Origin: Syntrophomonas sp. UBA5314
GTDB lineage: Bacteria; Bacillota; Syntrophomonadia; Syntrophomonadales; Syntrophomonadaceae
Assembly: GCA_002410325.1 (NCBI GenBank)
Contig: DHRK01000008.1
Location: forward strand, 26,384 to 45,473
Direction: 5' to 3'
DNA length: 19,090 bases
Numbering within the stretch: the stretch's first letter is position 1; each line of letters begins with the position of its first letter. The notes under the pieces are model-generated. The model was given only the letters and a program-made list of their open reading frames with translations, searched no databases and had not been told where the DNA came from. Below, piece after piece: positions 1 through 5,057 of the stretch. Made by a program: the position numbers and the translations under genes.

Positions 1-2
1 AT

Positions 3-290
3 AAATCTGCTATGTGCGAGCTGTCAGACGATGCAGATTCCGGAGGCGACACCGAAGCCTCAAAACGGCTTGACGATACAATGGAACCAGGCGAATCAAC
101 TGATGAAGAAAGAAGCGAGCCTGAACTGAATGAACCCCTGTCCGGATTAGAAGAGAAACATGATGCTGAATCTGAGACTACCGAAACCGGGCAGGAAGAG
201 GAGATGCCGATAAACAGAAATCCCAGGATGACAAGAACCTATGAACCCTATATTGAAATGAGAAGACGAACAAGGAACTCTCAACCATAA
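3..290 (+). CDS. C-terminal end of an unrecognised acidic, low-complexity protein (5' end outside window)
   Basis: The reading frame is open to the left edge, with no stop before the first ATG at 12. The gene therefore may well begin upstream, and an internal ATG start at 12 without a visible ribosome binding site is unlikely. The visible 95 or so residues are very rich in Glu, Asp, Ser and Thr, with no hydrophobic segment, so the region should be disordered. The last 25 residues turn basic, with several Arg and a short Arg run near the end. I recognise no family. A hairpin with a T-run at 343-372 closes the transcript. It could be a disordered tail on a folded domain lying outside the window. 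Confidence 0.5.
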   Translation, partial: KSAMCELSDDADSGGDTEASKRLDDTMEPGESTDEERSEPELNEPLSGLEEKHDAESETTETGQEEEMPINRNPRMTRTYEPYIEMRRRTRNSQP

Positions 291-342
291 CTGACCTTAA
301 AATCTAAGGCCATTTCAGAATAGGGAGCCAGCAACACAATAG

Positions 343-372
343 GGCCTTGGCTCAAGAAGCCAGGCCTTTTTA
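343..372 (+). terminator. Rho-independent terminator after the acidic ORF
   Basis: GGCC plus TGGCT (343-352, one bulged T) pairs with AGCCA plus GGCC (358-366) around a short CAAGA loop. TTTTTATATTT follows, so it reads as a terminator on the plus strand, 52 bases after the stop codon at 288-290. Confidence 0.75.
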
Positions 373-414
373 TATTTGGGAAATTGGGTTTTAGCGCCTG
401 CCATGATGTGTTTT

Positions 415-843
415 CTAACGCTGTTTTATACGCGCTTCAATATCAGCTATTTCATTGTTTAAACTCGCCACCGGTTGCCCGCCGGTGATAGCGCTTGAAA
501 CACCTTTGATTTTAGAAACGGTTTCATTTTCGGTAGTAACGACCGGGGTATAACTGGAATTAACACCTTTAACTTGATTCATGACCTTTTCCTCCAGGGC
601 CGAGGCCTCCTGTTGAGCCAGGCTAGTGCTTGTTTCTATACCCATGTAAATTTTGTTGTTTGCGACGAATGCGGTGGCCTTGCTTACTTCCGGGATCTTT
701 TCCGCTTCAGCAACAGCCTGGTTAGCAACATCAATAGCCTGAGGTTGCATTGGCTTTTGGGCAGTTTGGCACCCTGTCATCACGAAACTGAATATCATTA
801 AGAGGGTCATAAATGCAGGGAGTGCTAGCTTTGAAGTTTTCAT
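415..843 (-). CDS. YhcN/YlaJ-family spore-associated lipoprotein
   Basis: A 142-residue lipoprotein. The start at 843 is chosen because GGAGG lies 7 bases upstream (851-855); the in-frame ATGs further upstream sit on or before that site. The first 24 residues form a basic then hydrophobic signal ending in a lipobox-like MTGC, with Cys25 as the lipidated residue, so the protein should be anchored to the outer face of a membrane. The mature part has the YhcN/YlaJ pattern: an Ala/Glu-rich helix, then an IPEVSKATAFVANNKIYMGI-type strand region, and a C-terminal helix with repeated charged residues. Family members are typically made during sporulation and found in spores; their biochemical role is poorly defined. 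It is monocistronic here. Family assignment is from pattern recognition, with good but not full certainty. Confidence 0.75.
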   Translation of the reverse strand: MKTSKLALPAFMTLLMIFSFVMTGCQTAQKPMQPQAIDVANQAVAEAEKIPEVSKATAFVANNKIYMGIETSTSLAQQEASALEEKVMNQVKGVNSSYTPVVTTENETVSKIKGVSSAITGGQPVASLNNEIADIEARIKQR

Positions 844-1171
844 AGGCATGCCTCCATAATTATATTTTAAAAGTATTCTTTCTATCATTATAGAAAGCTA
901 TACTTGGGAATAATTTACCGCAGGAGTTTAATACGGGCAATCCGGTTGCTGGACAATGGGTTGATATAGTTGATATATAAGAACTCAATATCGTGCTATT
1001 AAACTGAACTAAAGCTAAAATAGTTAGCCAGTAGATGTGAGTTCATCTACTGGCTAACAGTATTTTTCTCCGAGAAAATAAATCAGCAACTTATGAAGGC
1101 GGTTCACCAGCCGGTGGAGAATTATATTCAGCAGGACGATCAATGTAAATACTTGAAGGAGGTTGTTAAGT
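844..1171. other. Intergenic region with a perfect hairpin and a weak sigma-54-like site
   Basis: This 328-base stretch separates two divergent genes. It holds a perfect 15-bp inverted repeat followed by a T-tract (1023-1068), listed separately. About 75 bases before it, GGGCAATCCGGTTGCT (935-950) keeps the GG and GC dinucleotides ten bases apart as in sigma-54 promoters, but lacks the usual T before GG. GGAATAATTTACCG at 907-920 recurs at 2325-2338. I see no credible ORF. Confidence 0.5.
1023..1068 (+). terminator. Perfect 15-bp hairpin with T-tract, upstream of the AIM24-like gene
   Basis: GTTAGCCAGTAGATG (1023-1037) pairs perfectly with CATCTACTGGCTAAC (1044-1058) around TGAGTT, followed by AGTATTTTTCTC. 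It has terminator form on the plus strand, yet no gene on that strand precedes it for 730 bases. It may therefore end a short untranslated transcript or act as an attenuator in the leader of the gene at 1172. The minus-strand T-run (TATTTTAG) is weaker. Confidence 0.55.
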
Positions 1172-2089
1172 ATGTTTTGTCCGTCATGTGGTAATGATGT
1201 GGGAAGTGCCAAGTTCTGCAACCAGTGCGGGGCAGCATTAAACGCGACAGCACCTCGGCCGGCAGCTGGCGGTGCACCGTCTGGCATGCGCCGGGCTCAT
1301 GAGGTTGAATTCGAGATACATGGAGAGGACCTTCAGTTTGTAGAGATCATGCTGGACCCGGGAGAAACAATCGTAGCTGAAGCGGGAGCCATGATGTACA
1401 TGGACAGCGCCATCAAGATGGAGACCATCTTTGGCGACGGTTCGGGCAAAGAAGGCAAGGACTTGATGGGCAAGCTCTTTTCGGCCGGCAAGCGTGTACT
1501 CACCGGGGAAAGTCTGTTTATGACCGCCTTTACCAATAGTGGCAGCGGCAAAAAGTGTGTGTCCTTCGCCGCGCCTTATCCGGGCAAGGTGGTGTCCTTT
1601 GACCTTACCGATGTCGGAGGTATGCTGATCTGCCAGAAGGATTCCTTTCTCTGCGCCGCCAAAGGAATATCGGTAGGAATCGCTTTCCAGAAGAGAATTG
1701 GCGTAGGCTTATTCGGTGGGGAAGGCTTTATCATGCAAAAGCTGGAAGGCGACGGCCTGGCTTTCATGCATGCCGGAGGGACCATTATTAAAAAGGAACT
1801 GCAGCCGGGAGAAACCCTGAAGCTGGATACCGGCTGCCTGGTCGCCCTGACCAAAACCGTCAACTATGACATCCAGATGGCCAGTGGTATAAAAACGGCC
1901 CTATTCGGAGGCGAAGGGCTGTTCCTCGCCACCCTTACCGGACCGGGAACCGTGTGGCTGCAGTCTCTGCCCTTTTCGCGCCTGGCAGACAGGATTTATT
2001 CGGCCAGCAAGGCGGGGGGCAGCCGGGGCAAGGATGAAGGAAGCCTCCTGGGCGGCATAGGCATCGGCACTTTCTTTGGGGATGACTAG
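1172..2089 (+). CDS. AIM24/TIGR00266-family protein with N-terminal zinc ribbon
   Basis: A 305-residue protein. The ATG at 1172 is preferred over an in-frame TTG at 1163 because AAGGAGG (1156-1162) sits 9 bases before the ATG and touches the TTG. Residues 3-19 form a zinc ribbon with two CxxC pairs (Cys3/6 and Cys16/19). A Pro/Ala/Gly linker follows, then from about residue 37 a TIGR00266/AIM24-like beta-sandwich with repeated Gly-rich strand patterns (GEGFIMQKLEGDG and GGEGLFLATLTGPG), ending in a Gly-rich tail. Members of this family are widespread and of uncertain function; some are implicated in membrane or stress processes. There is no signal peptide, so it is cytoplasmic. A terminator follows at 2142-2175, so it is probably monocistronic. 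The family call is confident; the function is unknown. Confidence 0.85.
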   Translation: MFCPSCGNDVGSAKFCNQCGAALNATAPRPAAGGAPSGMRRAHEVEFEIHGEDLQFVEIMLDPGETIVAEAGAMMYMDSAIKMETIFGDGSGKEGKDLMGKLFSAGKRVLTGESLFMTAFTNSGSGKKCVSFAAPYPGKVVSFDLTDVGGMLICQKDSFLCAAKGISVGIAFQKRIGVGLFGGEGFIMQKLEGDGLAFMHAGGTIIKKELQPGETLKLDTGCLVALTKTVNYDIQMASGIKTALFGGEGLFLATLTGPGTVWLQSLPFSRLADRIYSASKAGGSRGKDEGSLLGGIGIGTFFGDD

Positions 2090-2141
2090 GAACAGGCTGT
2101 TATTTTCCTCAAATTTAAATACCTGAATTACCGGAATCAGA

Positions 2142-2175
2142 AAGCCATCTTGCATTAAGCCAAGGTGGCTTTTTT
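2142..2175 (+). terminator. Rho-independent terminator after the AIM24-like gene
   Basis: AAGCCATCTT (2142-2151) pairs with AAGGTGGCTT (2162-2171) with one imperfect pair and a 10-base loop. The 3' arm runs straight into a six-T tract. It lies 52 bases after the stop codon. Confidence 0.8.
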
Positions 2176-2531
2176 GCGTCATTTGATAGGGCCCTGGCTG
2201 CATGCTTTTCTTGTAAAAACCAATGGCCGAATAGAGTTAAGGGTGCATTGCCGGAATAAATTATCGGTTGGGGAAAAGGCGTTTTTAGGATAAAAAGGAT
2301 GTAATTTATTTGATTCAAATTTATGGAATAATTTACCGTGATCCATTTACCATCTCCTGCAACCTCAGGCTAATAGGCCCCAGAGGACCCATTTCATGTC
2401 TATGTCATATACATATACCCATATTTACCAAAAGGAAGAAATATAAATAAGTCGAAAATTAGCTATAAGAGGCGTAAATGCTATTAAAATCCAGGCTAAG
2501 TGTTTTATGGTTCGGGAACAGGAGGTTTTCC
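2176..2531. other. Leader/intergenic region before the NlpC/P60 gene
   Basis: This 356-base stretch holds no supported ORF. A second copy of GGAATAATTTACCG is at 2325-2338. Around 2363-2394 there is a weak nested fold (CCTC with GAGG, GGC with GCC). NlpC/P60 hydrolases in Firmicutes are sometimes controlled by ydaO (cyclic-di-AMP) riboswitches; I looked for that consensus and did not find it. The AT-rich part at 2400-2460 may hold the promoter, but I cannot fix a -35/-10 pair. Confidence 0.4.
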
Positions 2532-3245
2532 ATGAGAAGAAAGTCCATGATCAAAAACAGAATAATTACATATTTGTTAACATTAACCTTGCTGGCGACC
2601 GTGGTAGTGTACTCGCCGCCGGCTTATGCGGCCACCTCCAGCAGCAGCAAGGTAAACAGCGAAGCTATCATTAAAAGCCTGCGCGCCAACTATGATGGCA
2701 GCCTGGCCAGTGCCATTGTCGGAAGAGCGGTCTGGTATATGGAGTACGGCTACATAAAGTACGGTCATAGCAAATACGCCACTACCGGATACTGCGACTG
2801 CTCCCAATTTCTGTCCATGGTGTACAAGGATTTTGGGTATAGCGTTACCTCGGCGTCTCGCAACTACGATAAGGTAGGGGTTCCGGTAAAAGGAGTGTAT
2901 GTAAAGAATGGCAAGCTGGTTGGAGCCGATAAGTTAAAGCCGGGCGACATATTTACCTTTCAACGCACTGATCACATTACCCACGTGGCCATGTACATAG
3001 GGATGTTTAATGGCAAGCCCTGCTTTATTGGTACTACTTCAGGATATCCAACCGCTATCGGAATCGTGAGCGGGTTTAACAACTGGTATGGGGATCAGTT
3101 CCATGGAGTGAGAAGGGTCTTGACCGATAAGGCCTACCTGCCAGGCGGCAAAATAAACGACCGGGGACCGGTGATTCCTGCTGTATACCGGATAAAACCC
3201 ACCCAGTCGATTGTCATGCCGAACAAATTGCCCACCGGGTTCTAA
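2532..3245 (+). CDS. Secreted NlpC/P60-family cell-wall peptidase
   Basis: A 237-residue protein. The ATG at 2532 is chosen because AGGAGG (2520-2525) lies 6 bases upstream; the in-frame ATG at 2478 has no such site. Residues 1-33 are a signal peptide (basic start, hydrophobic core, cleavage after AYA). The mature part is an NlpC/P60 cysteine peptidase: DCSQF with catalytic Cys90, the KPGDIFTF strand typical of the family near 136-143, and HITHVAMYIG containing the likely catalytic His (His151 by spacing). Family enzymes cut D-gamma-Glu-diamino acid or related bonds in peptidoglycan stem peptides. There are no SH3 or LysM wall-binding repeats. It stands alone, so a role in wall turnover, sporulation or germination cannot be distinguished. 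Confidence 0.85.
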   Translation: MRRKSMIKNRIITYLLTLTLLATVVVYSPPAYAATSSSSKVNSEAIIKSLRANYDGSLASAIVGRAVWYMEYGYIKYGHSKYATTGYCDCSQFLSMVYKDFGYSVTSASRNYDKVGVPVKGVYVKNGKLVGADKLKPGDIFTFQRTDHITHVAMYIGMFNGKPCFIGTTSGYPTAIGIVSGFNNWYGDQFHGVRRVLTDKAYLPGGKINDRGPVIPAVYRIKPTQSIVMPNKLPTGF

Positions 3246-3278
3246 TGTTTCTATGCACAAAGTGGTTTTACGCCTCAA

Positions 3279-3306
3279 AAGGCCCTTCCCGCCGGGGAAG
3301 GGCCTT
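3279..3306 (+). terminator. Strong 12-bp hairpin after the NlpC/P60 gene
   Basis: AAGGCCCTTCCC (3279-3290) pairs perfectly with GGGAAGGGCCTT (3295-3306) around GCCG, 33 bases after the stop codon. The plus-strand U-tract is poor (CATCAC follows). On the minus strand TTTTGAGG follows, so it may work in either direction. Confidence 0.65.
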
Positions 3307-3423
3307 CATCACATGTAAACGCAAGATTTTCCAGCCGACTTTATGAATATTTTAGATGCATCTTCAAGCCTCCTCCTTTCCATATGTCTCGCCTGTCAAT
3401 CATTTTGATCTTTAAATACTGCC

Positions 3424-3452
3424 TAAAAAAATCGGCTCCAACCAGTGGAGCC
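3424..3452 (-). terminator. Rho-independent terminator of the ETF-like gene
   Basis: Read on the minus strand, GGCTCCA and TGGAGCC (3446-3452 and 3434-3440) form a 7-bp stem with a 5-base loop. GAT and seven Ts follow (down to 3425). It lies about 110 bases past the stop of the ETF-like gene. Confidence 0.75.
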
Positions 3453-3564
3453 TCAAGATATATTAATATAAGGGGGTTTCTAAATAATTAAAAAAATAAG
3501 AGTTTTATAGAGTCAGAGTCGGTATCAATATCCTTGATTTGACGTAATATGATAACCGATTTCA

Positions 3565-4164
3565 TTAGATCCCTTCCGCAACCAGTTTGATACTCATTTC
3601 CAGGAAGTTGTCAATTGAATATATTTTAGCTCCGGCCAGTTTTTGGGCAGGGGGAAGGTTTAATTTGATATCTTCAATACTTCCACCCCCGCACTCGGGA
3701 ACCGGAGGGTATATATGGGGCGAAAGTGTTAATATAGCTCCATGTTTATCTATTTCAATAGTATCAATAACATTTATATCGCTTCCCAATGAAGAATTGC
3801 GGTAACATACTATATGCTCTTCTCTGCTCCACAGGTAATCGATGTTGTATAAACATTTGGAATCATTTATATTTGATAAACGTCGGGCCACTTCGTTTAA
3901 AAACCGGTTGCTGGCCAGAAATATAGTTGAAGCTCTAGTCTTATCAATGGCATGCTTTAAAGCCCATACTATGGTTGTTATATCTGCAATTGCGAGATCT
4001 CTCCCTGTAATTGCCAGCACTTTCACTCCGCGTCTGGCCAAATCTACTGCCAGAGCTTCATCATTAATGGCCAGGGCTATCACCTCATCACCAATCGCAT
4101 GAACAGCGCGGATTAATTCATAGGCCAGTTCCTGTGTTTGAGCGTAGACGAGAATTGTTGCCAA
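3565..4164 (-). CDS. Orphan ETF-alpha-like N-terminal (nucleotide-binding) domain protein
   Basis: A 199-residue protein starting at TTG (4164), fixed by GGGAGG at 4173-4178 with an 8-base gap. The fold pattern matches the N-terminal domain of electron transfer flavoprotein alpha subunits: an ILVYAQ first strand, an alternating alpha/beta Rossmann-like core with VIALAIN and VKVLAITG strands, FLASNRFLNEVARRL near 82-97 (the ETF-alpha position usually written as ASNTLGRDLAPRLA), and a late LTLSPHIYPPVP strand. The FAD-binding C-terminal domain of a true ETF-alpha (about 320 residues) is absent and no ETF-beta partner is nearby. It is therefore unlikely to be a working electron carrier alone; a nucleotide-binding or regulatory role is possible. 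A well-formed sigma-54 promoter precedes it (4234-4250), divergent from the hotdog/chemoreceptor pair. Family call moderate, function unknown. Confidence 0.65.
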   Translation of the reverse strand: MATILVYAQTQELAYELIRAVHAIGDEVIALAINDEALAVDLARRGVKVLAITGRDLAIADITTIVWALKHAIDKTRASTIFLASNRFLNEVARRLSNINDSKCLYNIDYLWSREEHIVCYRNSSLGSDINVIDTIEIDKHGAILTLSPHIYPPVPECGGGSIEDIKLNLPPAQKLAGAKIYSIDNFLEMSIKLVAEGI

Positions 4165-4233
4165 GTTTGCGACCTCCCTTTAAAGCAAATTAGTCCTCTA
4201 ACTTACCTTTAGATACTTTGTTGCGTTACTTAA

Positions 4234-4250
4234 TGCAAGTAGTGTGCCAA
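4234..4250 (-). promoter_or_regulatory. Sigma-54 (-24/-12) promoter of the ETF-like gene
   Basis: Read on the minus strand: TTGGCACACTACTTGCA. It matches the sigma-54 consensus TGGCAC-N5-TTGCW with exactly ten bases between GG (4248-4247) and GC (4236-4235). The predicted transcript start is about 12 bases on, giving a leader of roughly 60 bases before the TTG start at 4164. Confidence 0.8.
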
Positions 4251-4335
4251 TTAGCTCGTATTTTTCAAAAAAAGGCCTGTAGACCTTTAAACTGACTATT
4301 TTTCCCCAGCATCATATCACCCTACCTCACCTAAA

Positions 4336-4356
4336 ATGATTCTCAAAACGAATAAT
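4336..4356. promoter_or_regulatory. Candidate activator-binding palindrome between the divergent sigma-54 promoters
   Basis: ATGATTC (4336-4342) and GAATAAT (4350-4356) are inverted repeats matching at 6 of 7 positions around a 7-base AT-rich spacer. The site lies 70-90 bases upstream of both promoters, the usual range for a sigma-54 activator. No matching copy was found upstream of the promoter at 11502, so the assignment is tentative. It also has slight Fur-box resemblance. Confidence 0.3.
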
Positions 4357-4426
4357 ATTCTACTATTTTCTACGGACATGTAAAAAAAGATAACGCAAGA
4401 ACTCCCAATATAGGCAGATATAGTGG

Positions 4427-4444
4427 TTGGCATGTTATTTGCTT
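4427..4444 (+). promoter_or_regulatory. Sigma-54 (-24/-12) promoter of the hotdog/chemoreceptor pair
   Basis: TTGGCATGTTATTTGCTT matches TGGCACG-N4-TTGCW except for T at the second C. GG (4429-4430) and GC (4441-4442) are ten bases apart. The -24 element TTGGCATG is shared, apart from the first base, with the promoter at 11501. The start codon of the first gene is 164 bases beyond the -12 element. Confidence 0.8.
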
Positions 4445-4605
4445 AAATATCATATTCAATAAACTGTTTTTCTAAATAGCGTCTGAAAAAAATACACTGG
4501 TCGGCAGCTTGGTTTTTTAAAAATGAAGAGTTTGAGAGATGGATAGGCAAATCGTCGCTAAATAATGTGTATTCGCCAGGCTCTATTCTTTAGGGGGGAA
4601 TTAAT

Positions 4606-5010
4606 GTGAATGATACGGATTTAAACAATATCGTCGATGAAATTGAGAATTTGCCTTTTTTGAAGTATCTGGAACTAAAAATTATTCATTGGAAAAAAGG
4701 AATGTGTGAATTGTTCGTACCGGGCACCGACAAAATTATTAATAATGCGGGAGAAATTAGATTGGGCCTTTGTTCCATAATAAGTGAAGCCTGTGCTTAT
4801 ATTGCCGCGTGTACTCAGGCAGATAAAGAAAGACCTCCTATCACTTATAGTGGGAAAGTAACCATGATATCTTCATTCCCCCAAGGAGGCATTTATGTTT
4901 ATTCAGATGCTTTAGGGACCCAAGAGGATCATTTGATCGAATCAAAAATAGTTGATGAGCTTGGCAATCTTATTGCCCTTTCCACCAATCGCTATTTCAC
5001 ATCAATGTAA
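4606..5010 (+). CDS. PaaI-like hotdog-fold protein with altered active site
   Basis: A 134-residue protein starting at GTG (4606), with a purine-rich GGGGGGAA 5 bases before it; the overlapping ATG at 4604 runs into a stop. The pattern is that of a single hotdog domain of the PaaI/4HBT thioesterase superfamily: an N-terminal strand-rich part, NNAGEIRLGLCSIISEACAY as the start of the central hotdog helix, then GKVTMISSFPQGGIYVYSDA and a final LIALSTNRYF strand. Where PaaI-type enzymes have a His-Gly-Gly motif and a helix Asp, this protein has Arg52-Leu-Gly and Glu61. Thioesterase activity is therefore doubtful; binding an acyl-CoA ligand as a sensor (as FapR does with its hotdog domain) is an alternative. 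It is 47 bases upstream of the chemoreceptor gene and likely cotranscribed from the sigma-54 promoter at 4427. Confidence 0.7.
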   Translation: MNDTDLNNIVDEIENLPFLKYLELKIIHWKKGMCELFVPGTDKIINNAGEIRLGLCSIISEACAYIAACTQADKERPPITYSGKVTMISSFPQGGIYVYSDALGTQEDHLIESKIVDELGNLIALSTNRYFTSM

Positions 5011-5057
5011 AAAACATTTTTTATGTATAAATAAACATTAGGGCAGGGGGATAGGAA

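Larger units (their letters stand above)
3246..3564. other. Convergent intergenic region with two hairpins
   Basis: This 319-base stretch lies between the ends of two convergent genes. It holds the hairpin at 3279-3306 and the minus-strand terminator at 3424-3452. Between them a very strong ribosome-binding-like sequence (minus strand, 3369-3381) precedes an ATG at 3361 that opens only six codons, so no gene is called. The rest is AT-rich with no clear signal. Confidence 0.5.
4165..4605. other. Divergent regulatory region with two sigma-54 promoters
   Basis: This 441-base stretch lies between divergent genes and has no supported ORF. It carries a minus-strand sigma-54 promoter (4234-4250) and a plus-strand one (4427-4444). 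Between them, about 80 bases from either, is an imperfect palindrome ATGATTC-N7-GAATAAT (4336-4356) suitable as an activator site. The remainder is AT-rich. About 160 bases of untranslated leader follow the plus-strand promoter. Confidence 0.6.

Noticed and set aside
2162..2178. GG-N8-TTGC spacing within the terminator after the AIM24-like gene
   Set aside because: The -24 part does not match TGGCAC and the bases are already explained by the terminator stem and T-tract.
907..2338. GGAATAATTTACCG present at 907-920 and 2325-2338, flanking the AIM24-like gene
   Set aside because: A single 14-base match is about what chance gives in a 19-kb AT-rich window. There is no extended similarity and no transposase or target-site signs.
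2341..2460. Possible riboswitch (ydaO or c-di-GMP type) before the NlpC/P60 gene
   Set aside because: None of the conserved blocks of either class could be found.
3340..3381. Very strong minus-strand ribosome-binding-like sequence (3369-3381) with ATG at 3361
   Set aside because: The frame stops after six codons, and it lies downstream of the ETF-like gene's terminator. It may be a decayed start or chance; no gene can be supported.
4337..4355. Fur-box resemblance (AATGATTCTCA)
   Set aside because: Only one half matches; no iron-related gene is adjacent, and the palindrome fits the sigma-54 context better.
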